A DNA stretch of 64,000 nucleotides from JAFDBW01 sp963825575 (GCA_963825575.1 CAWGUB010000009.1:62001-126000), one strand, 5' to 3'. Numbered from the stretch's first letter, positions 17,248-26,217 are shown. The notes: a model not told the origin generated them from the letters alone. Translations and numbers: made by a program.

Positions 17248-17302
17248 AATGTAAAAAGGGAAAGGATTCTTTCTTTTCACCTTTTACTTTTCCCCTTTCA
17301 CT
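17248..17302. repeat. Facing A/T-rich heptamer arms before thiE-thiD
   Basis: Left arm AAATGTAAAAAGGGAAAGG; right arm in period 7: TTCTTTC, TTTTCAC, CTTTTAC, TTTTCCC, CTTTCAC. Arms are complementary. They lie in the transcript leader between the terminator and the start codon. Confidence 0.75.
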
Positions 17303-17314
17303 GAGGTTAAGAAT

Positions 17315-18751
17315 ATGATCCAGGGTCTCTATCTGATTACTCCGCAAGGGTCCGAGGAGCACATCCTGAATACTGTCAGGGATGGGTTGCGCGGTGGAGT
17401 CAGGATTGTACAGTACCGGGACAAGCAACGCTCTTTTGATGCCCAGGTCAACCTGGCCCGCCAGCTCGCGCATTTGTGCAAAGAGGCCGGTGCAACCTTC
17501 CTGGTCAATGACAACCCCGAACTGGCGCAGGCGTGTTGCGCCGATGGAGTCCACCTGGGCCAGGCAGATGGTTCGGTGCACGACGCTCGCAAACGGCTCG
17601 GTCCGGGCAAGCTGATAGGCGTCTCCACCCGCACCGTTGACCAGGCCCTCAAGGCCGAAGTGGCCGGGGCCGATTACATCGGGGTCGGCAGCATCTTCCC
17701 GACCAGCACCAAGGATGATGCGGAGCTGATCGGGGTCGAAACCCTGCGCAAGGTGCGCATGGCAGTCAAGATCCCGCTGGTTGCGATTGGCGGCATCGGC
17801 TGGATGAACGGTGCCGAAGCCATTGCAGCCGGCGCTGACGCCCTGGCTGTCGTATCGACAATCGCCGACGACCCGAATCCCGCTCTGGCGGCAAAAGAGC
17901 TGTCCCTGCTATTCAACGCCAGGCAGGCGCACCAATCAACCCGGGTACTGACAATCGCCGGCTCCGATTCCGGCGGCGGCGCAGGGATCCAGGCAGACCT
18001 GAAGACGATCGCCCTGCTCGGCTCATTCGGGACCAGCGCCATCACGGTCCTGACCGCGCAGAATACCCTCGGCGTCCACGACCTCTTGCCTGCCTCGGCA
18101 AAGTTCATCACCAAACAGGTCGAGGTGGTTCTTGACGACATCGGCACCGACACGATCAAAACCGGTATGCTCTACAGCGCCGAAATCGTTACTGCGGTCT
18201 CGGCACTCATCAGCAAATACACGCTGCTCAGTGTGGTCGACCCGGTGATGATCGCCAAAGGCGGCGCAGCTCTTCTGGAGCAGGAGGCGATGGAAGCCGT
18301 ACGCTGTGAATTACTGCCAAACGCCTACCTGCTGACTCCGAATATCCCTGAAGCCGAAGCCTTGACAGGGCTGAAGATTCGCACCCTGGAGGAGATGGAA
18401 GAGGCGGCGAAGAGTCTTCAGGACATGGGCCCACGACACGTCCTGCTCAAGGGCGGCCACCGCGAAGGGGACGCCATCGATCTCCTGCTGGCCGGAAAGA
18501 CCATACAGAAACTCACGGCAGAACGGATCGAAACGGTCAACACCCACGGCACAGGCTGCTCCTATTCGGCCGCAGTTGCTACCTTTCTGGCACAGGGCCG
18601 GCCACTGATCAGGGCCGTTGAGTCCGCCAAACTCTTTATCAATGAGGCGATCCGTCTCGCCTACCCGATCGGTGGCGGACATGGGCCGATCAATCATTTT
18701 GCAGGCGCTGAGGCCGTAAAAAGTGAAAAGGAAAAAGGGGAAATTGCCTGA
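17315..18751 (+). CDS. thiED: Thiamin-phosphate synthase/HMP-P kinase fusion (ThiE-ThiD)
   Basis: 478-residue bifunctional protein. Residues 1-205 are ThiE (VQYRDKQRSF, LVNDNPELA, GVHLGQADG, DYIGVGSIFPTSTK, AIGGI), which joins HMP-PP and thiazole phosphate. Residues 210-470 are ThiD (VLTIAGSDSGGGAGIQADLKT, DPVMIAKGG, TPNIPEAEALTG, NTHGTGCSYSAA), which phosphorylates HMP and HMP-P. The order ThiE then ThiD is seen in related bacteria. The last residues (KSEKEKGEIA) are encoded by a heptamer repeat and probably have no role. It lies under the TPP riboswitch and upstream of thiC. Confidence 0.95.
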   Translation: MIQGLYLITPQGSEEHILNTVRDGLRGGVRIVQYRDKQRSFDAQVNLARQLAHLCKEAGATFLVNDNPELAQACCADGVHLGQADGSVHDARKRLGPGKLIGVSTRTVDQALKAEVAGADYIGVGSIFPTSTKDDAELIGVETLRKVRMAVKIPLVAIGGIGWMNGAEAIAAGADALAVVSTIADDPNPALAAKELSLLFNARQAHQSTRVLTIAGSDSGGGAGIQADLKTIALLGSFGTSAITVLTAQNTLGVHDLLPASAKFITKQVEVVLDDIGTDTIKTGMLYSAEIVTAVSALISKYTLLSVVDPVMIAKGGAALLEQEAMEAVRCELLPNAYLLTPNIPEAEALTGLKIRTLEEMEEAAKSLQDMGPRHVLLKGGHREGDAIDLLLAGKTIQKLTAERIETVNTHGTGCSYSAAVATFLAQGRPLIRAVESAKLFINEAIRLAYPIGGGHGPINHFAGAEAVKSEKEKGEIA

Positions 18752-18798
18752 GCAGGAAACGGATTTCACTTTTCACCTTTCACTTTTCACCTTTCACC
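18716..18798. repeat. Facing heptamer arms at the thiE-thiD/thiC junction
   Basis: The right arm contains five uninterrupted heptamers at 18764-18798: TTTCACT, TTTCACC, TTTCACT, TTTCACC, TTTCACC. The left arm, 18716-18744 (AAAAAGT, GAAAAGG, AAAAAGG units), is complementary and encodes the C-terminus of the ThiE-ThiD protein. Confidence 0.85.
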
Positions 18799-20132
18799 TA
18801 AAGAGGTTTCATGAAGAAACAAAGCGACATCTGACCCAACTCGAATTCGCCCGCCAGGGCGTTATCACCGACAAGATGAAGCAGGCCGCAGCGGCCGAGA
18901 ATATTGACCCGGAGATCCTGCGCCAGCGCATCGCCGAAGGTACGGCGATCATCTGCCACAACAACCTGCACAGCAACGGCATCCCCCTCGCAGTCGGCAA
19001 AGGGCTGCGAACCAAGGTCAATGCCAACATCGGCACCAGCAAAGACGACACCAGCATTGACAAGGAACTGGAAAAGGCCCGCGTCGCGGTGGCCGCAGGT
19101 GCCGATGCGATCATGGACCTGTCCACCGGCGGGCCGATCGATGAAATCCGTGCCGCGATCATCAACGAGACCACCGCCTGCATCGGCTCGGTCCCGCTTT
19201 ACCAGGCCGCCGTCGATACCGTGACCCGCAGGGGCAAGGCGATGGTCGACATGACCGTCGACGAAATCTTCGATGGCATTGTCAAGCACCTCGATGACGG
19301 CGTCGACTTCATCACCGTGCACTGCGGCGTGACCCGGGCCACGGTCGAGCGGATGGACAACGAGGGTCGCATCATGGAGGTGGTCTCACGCGGCGGCTCC
19401 TTCACCGTCGAGTGGATGACCCATAACAACGCCGAGAACCCTCTGTTCGAACATTTCGACCGCCTTCTGGAGATCGTAAAACCTTACGACGCGACCCTTT
19501 CGCTGGGCGACGGCTTCCGCCCCGGCTGCCTGGCCGACGCCACCGACCGCGCCCAGATCCACGAACTGATCCTGCTGGGCGAACTGGCCCAACGCGCCTG
19601 GAAAGCCGGCGTACAGGTCATGATCGAGGGGCCTGGACATGTCCCGTTGAACCAGATCGAGGCCAACATCCAGCTGCAGAAACGCCTCTGCCATGGCGCC
19701 CCCTTCTATGTCCTCGGACCGTTAGTGACTGATATCGCTCCGGGCTACGACCATATCACCTGCGCTATCGGCGGCACCCTGGCCGCTGCCGCGGGTGCCG
19801 ACTTCCTCTGTTACGTCACCGCCAGCGAGCACCTGCGCCTGCCGACCGTGGAAGATGTCCACGAAGGGGTCATGGCCAGCCGCATCGCCGCCCATGCCGG
19901 CGATATTGTCAAGGGAGTCCCCGGTGCAATCGAAAAAGACATCGCCATGGCTAAATGCCGCAAAGCGCTTGACTGGGAAGGGCAGTTCGCCCTCGCCATA
20001 GACCCCGAGAAAGCCCGTCGTCTGCGTGCCGAATCGGGGGTTGATGAAGAGCATGGAGCCTGCACCATGTGCGGTCAATTTTGTGCTTACAAGGTCATGA
20101 ATGAACGAAAGGCCGGGACGCGGGACGCGTAG
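18723..20132 (+). CDS. thiC: Phosphomethylpyrimidine synthase ThiC
   Basis: Radical-SAM enzyme turning AIR into HMP-P. The conserved body starts near TQLEFARQGVITDKM and ends with the iron-sulfur motif CTMCGQFC (C-x2-C-x4-C). Other signatures: NANIGTSKDD, DLSTGG, GVTRATVERM, EGPGHVPLNQIE. The start is problematic. The frame stays open back to a GTG at 18723 inside thiE-thiD, but that N-terminus is just translated heptamer repeat. The ATG at 18811 with a good AAGAGG site is out of frame and hits TGA after seven codons. In frame, only CTG 18831 precedes the conserved region, giving about 434 residues, the usual length of short ThiC. Confidence 0.93.
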   Translation: MKRKKGKLPEQETDFTFHLSLFTFHLKRFHEETKRHLTQLEFARQGVITDKMKQAAAAENIDPEILRQRIAEGTAIICHNNLHSNGIPLAVGKGLRTKVNANIGTSKDDTSIDKELEKARVAVAAGADAIMDLSTGGPIDEIRAAIINETTACIGSVPLYQAAVDTVTRRGKAMVDMTVDEIFDGIVKHLDDGVDFITVHCGVTRATVERMDNEGRIMEVVSRGGSFTVEWMTHNNAENPLFEHFDRLLEIVKPYDATLSLGDGFRPGCLADATDRAQIHELILLGELAQRAWKAGVQVMIEGPGHVPLNQIEANIQLQKRLCHGAPFYVLGPLVTDIAPGYDHITCAIGGTLAAAAGADFLCYVTASEHLRLPTVEDVHEGVMASRIAAHAGDIVKGVPGAIEKDIAMAKCRKALDWEGQFALAIDPEKARRLRAESGVDEEHGACTMCGQFCAYKVMNERKAGTRDA

Positions 20133-20242
20133 CGCGGGACGCGAAAATCACAATCTGCAAACTAAAACGGGGACACTTTGAAATAAAGTGTCCCCGTTTT
20201 TGATGGTTTCCCGCGTTCCACGTACCGCGTTCCTCGTTCCGG
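20115..20242. repeat. Facing heptamer arms around the thiC terminator
   Basis: Left arm GGGACGC, GGGACGC, GTAGCGC, GGGACGC (20115-20142) includes the thiC stop codon and last codons. The right arm, 20212-20242 (CGCGTTC, CACGTAC, CGCGTTC, CTCGTTC), is its approximate complement. A terminator sits in the loop. Confidence 0.8.
20164..20200. terminator. Bidirectional terminator between thiC and speA
   Basis: Perfect 16-bp stem (AAAACGGGGACACTTT and its complement) with loop GAAAT and a T run. It serves the convergent thiC and speA genes. Confidence 0.9.
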
Positions 20243-20261
20243 CGAAGCTTTCAGCTTCGCC

Positions 20262-22169
20262 CTATTCTCCCAAATACGTATAAGACATCAACATCTTGTC
20301 AAGCAGTTCGATAAAATGGCTGGTCTCCTCGAAGGAGACTTTGCGCAAGGCAACCCGCTTCTCCAGATTGTCGCGCACGTGCTTGAGGATCTCGGGCCCC
20401 TGGTACTGCACGTACTTGAGGCTCTCCCAGGTCGCATCGCCCTGGATTACCGTATCGATTATGTAATTGGTTTTCTTGTTGAAGGTGATATGCACGGCGT
20501 TGGTATCGCCAAACAGGTTGTGCATGTCACCGAGGATCTCCTGGTAGGCACCGATCATGAAGAAACCGATATAGTATTCTTCATCGCTCTGGACCTTGTG
20601 CAGCGGCAGGAACTTGGTGCGCCCGTTTTCGCCGACAAAGCTGTTCACCTCACCGTCGGAGTCACAGGTGATGTCGGCGACGGTCGCCATGACGTCCGGT
20701 TTCTGGCTGAGCCTCTGCAGCGGCATGATCGGGAACAGCTGGTCGATCGCCCATGAATCGGGGACCGACTGGAACAGCGAGAAGTTGGCGAAATAGGTCT
20801 GGCGCAGGCTCAACTGGAAATTCTGCAGATCATCCGGGACATCCTTTAAGCGCCCGACTATCTCGTTAATTTCGAGAAAGATCTTGTTGCAGAGCCACTC
20901 GGCCAGGGCTCTTTCGTGCAGGTTCAGGTAGCCGAGGTTGAACAGGCTGACAGCCTCCTGGATCAGCTGCAGGGTGTCATGGTAATCCTCGCGCAGCGAA
21001 TGCCGGTCCAGGCTTTTGTAGATATCATAGAGTTTTTTTACGGTCGGCGAGAGCTTTGCGGTGTCCTCAAGCACGTCATCGTAGTCAGGCAAGGCGTTCT
21101 GGGTGTTGGTGTTGAGGATGTTGGTGACCAGCACCGAGTAGTGCGCAACGATGGCGCGACCCGATTCGGAAATAATATTCGGGCAGCGCACCCCGGCAGC
21201 ATCACAGATATTCTTCACCTGGTAGATAACGTCGTTGGCATATTCTTCGATCGAATAATTGACGCTCGAGAAGTAGCTCGACTTGGAACCGTCATAATCA
21301 ACCCCCAATCCACCGCCGACATCAAGATACTCCAGCCCGACGCCCATTTTCTTCATTTCGGCATAGATGCGCGCCCCCTCGACCAGTGCGTTCTTGATCT
21401 TGTCGATCTTGGTAATCTGGCTGCCAATGTGGAAGTGCAACAGTTTGACTTGTCCAAGTAGTTTGTGTTCCTTGAGCAGCTCGATAGCAGCAAGCAGTTC
21501 GGAAATTTTCAGTCCGAACTTGGCGTCGCTGCCGCCGGAGGTGGCCCACTTGCCGGTTCCCTTTGAAGAAAGTTTGACCCGGATGCCAAGCTTCGGTTTG
21601 ATCCCGGTCTGCTCCGACATGGCAATGATTTTTTCCAGCTCGAAGAGCTTCTCGACGACGATGGTGATGTCGTAGCCGATCTTGTTGGCATAGAGGATGG
21701 TCTCAATGTAATCGTTGTCCTTGTAGCCATTGCAGATGATCTGCAGCTTTTTGCCGGTGGCAAAAGAAATCGCTGCGACCAGCTCCGGCTTCGAGCCGAC
21801 TTCGAGACCGATGTTGTGTTTCTTGCCGAACTCGGTGATCGCTTCGACCACCTGGCGCTGCTGGTTGACCTTGATCGGGAAAAAGGTCTGGTAGCCGGCC
21901 GGGTAGTCATACTCCTCGATGGCATAGTCAAAGGCGCGGTTGATCGCATCGATCCTGCCTTTCAGGACGTTCATGAAACGTAGCAGGATCGGCGGCTTGA
22001 TCTTGCGCTTGACCAGGTCGTCCATCAGCGTTCGCAGATCGATAGCATATTTCGAGTGAGGCGAAGGGTGCACACAGACGTGCCCGCGGCGATTGATTGA
22101 GAAAAACCCGTCTCCCCAGTTGTCGATATTGTAGACTTTGGCGGCCTGTTTTGTGGTCCAGCGCTCCAT
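20262..22169 (-). CDS. speA: Biosynthetic arginine decarboxylase SpeA
   Basis: PLP-dependent fold III decarboxylase of 635 residues, making agmatine from arginine, the first step towards putrescine. Recognised by YQTFFPIKVNQQRQVVEAI (PLP lysine in PIKVNQ), GLEVGSKPELVA, HFHIGSQI, LDVGGGLGVDYDGS and the C-terminal SESGRAI/CDSDG regions. Length is normal for SpeA. The ATG at 22167-22169 follows AGAGAGG. It is the upstream gene of a polyamine group (speA, nspC, carboxyspermidine dehydrogenase, all minus). The enzymes turning agmatine into putrescine are not in the window. Confidence 0.97.
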   Translation of the reverse strand: MERWTTKQAAKVYNIDNWGDGFFSINRRGHVCVHPSPHSKYAIDLRTLMDDLVKRKIKPPILLRFMNVLKGRIDAINRAFDYAIEEYDYPAGYQTFFPIKVNQQRQVVEAITEFGKKHNIGLEVGSKPELVAAISFATGKKLQIICNGYKDNDYIETILYANKIGYDITIVVEKLFELEKIIAMSEQTGIKPKLGIRVKLSSKGTGKWATSGGSDAKFGLKISELLAAIELLKEHKLLGQVKLLHFHIGSQITKIDKIKNALVEGARIYAEMKKMGVGLEYLDVGGGLGVDYDGSKSSYFSSVNYSIEEYANDVIYQVKNICDAAGVRCPNIISESGRAIVAHYSVLVTNILNTNTQNALPDYDDVLEDTAKLSPTVKKLYDIYKSLDRHSLREDYHDTLQLIQEAVSLFNLGYLNLHERALAEWLCNKIFLEINEIVGRLKDVPDDLQNFQLSLRQTYFANFSLFQSVPDSWAIDQLFPIMPLQRLSQKPDVMATVADITCDSDGEVNSFVGENGRTKFLPLHKVQSDEEYYIGFFMIGAYQEILGDMHNLFGDTNAVHITFNKKTNYIIDTVIQGDATWESLKYVQYQGPEILKHVRDNLEKRVALRKVSFEETSHFIELLDKMLMSYTYLGE

Positions 22170-22187
22170 GAATTTACCTCTCTTTGT

Positions 22188-22287
22188 ATTCAGAATTCAG
22201 TGTCAAGGATTCAGATATAAACCCGGCCACACAATTTGCTGTTTTCCTACTGAATTCTGGATACTTGATACTGGATTCTCAATATCC
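22188..22287. repeat. Facing heptamer arms between nspC and speA
   Basis: Left arm ATTCAGA, ATTCAGT, GTCAAGG, ATTCAGA (22188-22215); right arm TGAATTC, TGGATAC, TTGATAC, TGGATTC, TCAATAT (22251-22285). The arms are complementary, about 35 bases apart. Confidence 0.85.
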
Positions 22288-22307
22288 TTCTAAAACTTGC
22301 CCCGAAT

Positions 22308-23462
22308 TCACGAAAGGCGATTGCGAAAATCCTCGTAGTCAAAGGAGCGCACCACACGCAAACTACTCACATCCGGTTCGTACATACACAGATACGGGTG
22401 CTGAATACCATTGAACGTCGTCGTTTTGACCATTGTATAATGGGCCATGTCGAGAAACGCCAGTCGGTCGCCGGGGGCCAGTGGTTTTTCAAACGACCAG
22501 TCGCCGATGATATCACCGGCCAGGCATGACGGCCCACCAAGGCGGTAGGTGAATTCCTTGACGCCCGGGTCATACCCACCGAGGATTTCAGGTCGGTATG
22601 GCATCTCCAGGATGTCAGGCATGTGACAGGTCGCCGACACATCGAGAATCGCCGTCTCGATCTCGTTCGGCACCACGTCCAGCACCTCGCCGACCAGCAG
22701 GCCGGTGCCTATGACAACGGCTTCACCGGGCTCGAGGTAGACTTCAACCTTGTACTTCTCCCTGAAGTATTTGATCAGGGCAACCAACCCGTCGAGATCA
22801 TAACCTTCACGGGTAATATGATGGCCGCCGCCGAAATTGAGCCATTTCATGCCCGGCAGAAATTCGCCGAACTGCTCCTCGAAAACTTTCGCGGTCCTGG
22901 CCAACGGTTCAAAGAGGTGCTCGCAGAGAGTGTGAAAATGCAGCCCATCCACCCCCGCCATTGATTTGCCATCGAACTCCCGGCGCGGAATGCCGAGCCG
23001 GGAATTCCTGGCACAGGGATCGTAAATTTCCGTGTGTCCTTCGGAGTGTTCGGGATTGACTCGCAGGCCAATCGACACCCTGCCCTGCTCTTTCTCCCAC
23101 AACGGGCGGAAACGCTCCAGTTGACCAAAGGAATTGAACACCAGGTGATCGGAGATCGACAGGAGCTCGACGATGTCCCTCTCCTTGAATGCTGCGGCAA
23201 AGGAGTGAACCTCGCCACCAAAAGTCTCCCGCCCCAGGCGGGCCTCCCACGGCGACGAGGCGCACACGCCCAGCAGAGTCTCCCGGATCAGCGGGAAAGT
23301 ACTCCACATGGCAAACGCCTTGAGCGCCATCAGGACCTTCGCCCCGCTGCGCTGCTGCACCTCGTCGAGGATCGCCAGGTTATGCCGCAAGCGGCCCAGG
23401 TCGACGACGTAAGCCGGGGACGGTGCCAGCTCAAGAATCTTCGGGATGTCGATACCGATCAA
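22308..23462 (-). CDS. nspC: Carboxynorspermidine/carboxyspermidine decarboxylase NspC
   Basis: Fold III PLP decarboxylase of about 384 residues that removes the carboxyl from carboxyspermidine (or carboxynorspermidine). Typical stretches: PSPAYVVDLGRLRHNL near the start, VLMALKAFAMWS with the PLP lysine, HFHTLCEH, LNFGGGHHIT and EPGEAVVIGTG. The start is set at the TTG at 23460-23462, seven bases after AAGAGG; a more upstream start would translate repeat DNA. It is immediately downstream of the dehydrogenase gene that makes its substrate, so together they form the alternative spermidine route. Confidence 0.92.
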   Translation of the reverse strand: MIGIDIPKILELAPSPAYVVDLGRLRHNLAILDEVQQRSGAKVLMALKAFAMWSTFPLIRETLLGVCASSPWEARLGRETFGGEVHSFAAAFKERDIVELLSISDHLVFNSFGQLERFRPLWEKEQGRVSIGLRVNPEHSEGHTEIYDPCARNSRLGIPRREFDGKSMAGVDGLHFHTLCEHLFEPLARTAKVFEEQFGEFLPGMKWLNFGGGHHITREGYDLDGLVALIKYFREKYKVEVYLEPGEAVVIGTGLLVGEVLDVVPNEIETAILDVSATCHMPDILEMPYRPEILGGYDPGVKEFTYRLGGPSCLAGDIIGDWSFEKPLAPGDRLAFLDMAHYTMVKTTTFNGIQHPYLCMYEPDVSSLRVVRSFDYEDFRNRLS

Positions 23463-23477
23463 AGATAAACCTCTTGT

Positions 23478-23568
23478 TGGCCACAAAGACTCCAAGGCAC
23501 CAAGATCACAAAGTTACCATTTAGACAAATATCCGTTCTTTGTGTCTTTGTGCCCTGGTGGCAAAAAG
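23478..23568. repeat. Facing repeat arms between the two polyamine genes
   Basis: Left arm GGCCACAAAGACTCCAAGG; right arm TTCTTTG, TGTCTTT, GTGCCCT, GGTGGC. The arms are complementary, separated by about 25 bases. Same class as 40142-40220. Confidence 0.75.
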
Positions 23569-23570
23569 CT

Positions 23571-24770
23571 TTAAAGCGGCGGCCAGTATCCGTTTTCAAT
23601 CACAACATGCGGCAAGCCCATCGGACCGACCTCGGCGAGGAACGGCTCGGGGTCGAACTGCTCCATGTTCCACACCCCGGGCTTGTGCCATCGCCCGGTC
23701 AGCATCATGATGCCGCCGACCACGGCCGGCACGCCGGTGGTGTAGCTGATCGCCTGGGAGTTGACCTCCTCGTAACACTGCTCATGGTCACAGATATTGT
23801 AGATATAGACCTGCCTGCGCTCACCGTCCTTGAGGCCACGGGCAATCACGCCGATACAGGTTTTGCCCCTGGTCAACGGGCCGAGCGAGCCGGGGTCGGG
23901 CAGGACCGCCTTGAGAAACTGCAGCGGCACGATCTTCTGGCCCTGGTATTCGACCTCGTCAATGCGGGTCATGCCAACGTTTTGCAGAACCTCAAGATGC
24001 TTGAGATAATTGTCGGAGAAGGTCATCCAGAACTGGGCCTTCTTGATCGTCGGGATATGTTTGACCAGCGACTCCATCTCCTCGTGGTACATGCGGTAGA
24101 TATTCATCGGCCCAACTCCGCCGGGGAAGTCGAACAGGCGCCGGGTGGCCAAGGCTTTGGTTTCCACCCAGTCGCCGTTTTCCCAGTGACGGCAGGGCGC
24201 TGTAACTTCGCGGATATTGATTTCCGGGTTGAAGTTGGTGGCAAAAGGCTGGCCGTGGCTGCCGGCGTTGGCGTCGATAATGTCGATCTCCTGGACCTCA
24301 TCCAGGTAGTTCTTTGCCGCCAGAGCAGTATAGACGTTGGTCATGCCGGGATCAAAACCGCTGCCGAGCAGTGCCATCAGGCCTTTCTCGCGGAAGCGAT
24401 CATGATAATCCCACTGCCAACGGTATTCGAACTTCGCCGTATCGAGCGGTTCGTAGTTGGCCGTATCAAGATAATCGACACCTGCGGCCAGGCAGGCATC
24501 CATGATTGTCAGATCCTGGTAGGGCAGCGCCACGTTGATCACCAGTTTGGGTTGTTCCTTCTGCAGCAGCGCAGTCAATTCAGGAACCTTGTCGGCATCA
24601 ACCTGCGCTGTCTTGATCTCGGCATTTGTGATTTCCGCAGCGATCGCATCACACTTTGAACGGGTGCGGGATGCCAGCGTAATCGATGAAAAGATATCTG
24701 TGCGCTGCGCACATTTGTGGGCAACAACCCGGCCAACGCCACCGGCACCGATAATCATGACTTTACTCAT
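23571..24770 (-). CDS. Carboxy(nor)spermidine dehydrogenase, saccharopine dehydrogenase family
   Basis: 399-residue NAD(P)-binding protein: Rossmann motif MIIGAGGVGRVVAHKCAQ at residues 4-21, the central saccharopine dehydrogenase domain with VDYLDTANYEP and GSGFDPGMTNVY, and the catalytic C-domain. In this gene pair it condenses putrescine with aspartate semialdehyde to carboxyspermidine. The saccharopine family has other reductases, but adjacency to nspC makes this assignment strong. The start is set at the ATG at 24768-24770 behind AGGAAGGAAC; an upstream in-frame start 12 codons earlier has no site. Confidence 0.88.
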   Translation of the reverse strand: MSKVMIIGAGGVGRVVAHKCAQRTDIFSSITLASRTRSKCDAIAAEITNAEIKTAQVDADKVPELTALLQKEQPKLVINVALPYQDLTIMDACLAAGVDYLDTANYEPLDTAKFEYRWQWDYHDRFREKGLMALLGSGFDPGMTNVYTALAAKNYLDEVQEIDIIDANAGSHGQPFATNFNPEINIREVTAPCRHWENGDWVETKALATRRLFDFPGGVGPMNIYRMYHEEMESLVKHIPTIKKAQFWMTFSDNYLKHLEVLQNVGMTRIDEVEYQGQKIVPLQFLKAVLPDPGSLGPLTRGKTCIGVIARGLKDGERRQVYIYNICDHEQCYEEVNSQAISYTTGVPAVVGGIMMLTGRWHKPGVWNMEQFDPEPFLAEVGPMGLPHVVIENGYWPPL

Positions 24771-24965
24771 TTTAAAGTTCCTTCCTGACCCTGGATGAAT
24801 CTTCATCTAAAAGCGCTAAATATCCTGCTCTTTTCGCCCTTTACCGTCCTGATTGTCAACTGAAAAAGGACCATGGGTCAAATCAGTTTTCCCAGAATAT
24901 GGTAATGATGTATATTTATGGTTGATTGATAAACGAACTGGCAACCAACTTCATATTCAACGGCG

Positions 24966-26210
24966 ATGATAATGAAACGACTAGGTATCCCCCTGACACT
25001 TCTCTCGGGTCTGTTTTTTTTGACCCTGACGGCCTGCACCATGACCCAGCAACCGATCGGCAATCCTGAAAACCCCTACTCCGAATACAATCCGGCGGTC
25101 GGTGACATTGTCCACCTGCCAACCGGGGTCAAGGTCACTGCAGAACAGATGGCTGCAGCGATCACCGATGCCCGCATCATCTATGTCGGTGAAACCCACG
25201 ACAACCCGGCGTCACATAGACAGGAGTTGCAGGTCCTGAAAGCTGTCGCGGATCGCTACCCGGGCCAGGTCAGCCTGGGCATGGAGATGTTTAATAGTGG
25301 TCATCAGGATGTCCTCGACAAGTGGGTGGCTGGCGAATTGAGTGAAAAGGAATTTCTCAAGGACTCTGACTGGTACAGCAACTGGCAGATGGATTTTGCC
25401 TACTATTCAGAGATCCTGCACTACGCACGCGAAGCGAAAATTCCTGTGGTCGGCATCAATGTCAGCAGGGAGCTCCGCCAAAAAGTTGGCATGCATGACC
25501 TGGCTGAACTTGACGAAGAGACCCGCACGCAGTTGCCGGAAATGGATTTTAAAGACCGCTACCACAAGGCCATGATCGAATCTATATACGCCGGGCATGG
25601 TCAGGGTCCGAAAATGCTCGAAGCCTTTCTGCGCGTCCAGACCCTCTGGGACGAAAGCATGGCGGAAAGCATCGTTGCGCACATGGCTGACAAGGGGCAA
25701 GAACATCGCATGGTGGTGATTGCCGGCGGTTATCACGTACGCCACGGCTTTGGCATACCAAGGCGCGTTTACCGCCGCATGCCGACATCCTATGTTCTGG
25801 TCGGCAGCCTTGAGCTGGTCGTGCCGACCGAACTTCAGGACAAGCTCATGGATGTCGATCTGCCAACTTTCCCGATGGTCCCCTATGACTACCTGGCCTA
25901 CACGGAATACGAGAAACTGCCCGGCGAGCGCGTCAAGCTCGGCGTACGCATGAAGGAAGAGGAAGGCAAGGTGGTTGTCGAAGCCGTTGTACCGAACTCG
26001 GCGGCCGCCATCGCCGGCGTTGCAGAGGGGGATATCATCGTCGCACTTGACGACGCTGAAATCAAAGAGAACTTCGACCTCATCTACGCAGTCAAACAAC
26101 ATGTCAGCGGCGACCAGTCTAAATTGACGATTGAACGTGAAGGTGAACGACTCGAACTGGATGTGACGTTTATCCCTCTGCCCATGACAGACCACGGCAA
26201 AGGAAAATAA
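24966..26210 (+). CDS. ChaN-like lipoprotein with C-terminal PDZ domain
   Basis: 414 residues. A lipoprotein signal ends with lipobox LTAC (C24). The haem-binding-uptake ChaN/Tiki-like domain covers about residues 45-280, with its hallmark YVGETHDNPASHRQ, GMEMFN and VIAGGYHVRHGFGIP. A PDZ domain follows (about 310-405: VVPNSAAAIAGVAEGDIIVALDD). ChaN proteins are linked to haem or iron handling, and the wider superfamily contains metalloproteases; substrate and activity here are unknown. It stands alone, diverging from the polyamine genes. The upstream stretch around 24884-24912 resembles that before tatA. Confidence 0.85.
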   Translation: MIMKRLGIPLTLLSGLFFLTLTACTMTQQPIGNPENPYSEYNPAVGDIVHLPTGVKVTAEQMAAAITDARIIYVGETHDNPASHRQELQVLKAVADRYPGQVSLGMEMFNSGHQDVLDKWVAGELSEKEFLKDSDWYSNWQMDFAYYSEILHYAREAKIPVVGINVSRELRQKVGMHDLAELDEETRTQLPEMDFKDRYHKAMIESIYAGHGQGPKMLEAFLRVQTLWDESMAESIVAHMADKGQEHRMVVIAGGYHVRHGFGIPRRVYRRMPTSYVLVGSLELVVPTELQDKLMDVDLPTFPMVPYDYLAYTEYEKLPGERVKLGVRMKEEEGKVVVEAVVPNSAAAIAGVAEGDIIVALDDAEIKENFDLIYAVKQHVSGDQSKLTIEREGERLELDVTFIPLPMTDHGKGK

Positions 26211-26217
26211 AAAAGGC

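Noticed and set aside
11173..23568. CRISPR-like arrays
   Set aside because: The repeats are 7-base, degenerate and lack unique spacers of constant size; they are not CRISPR.
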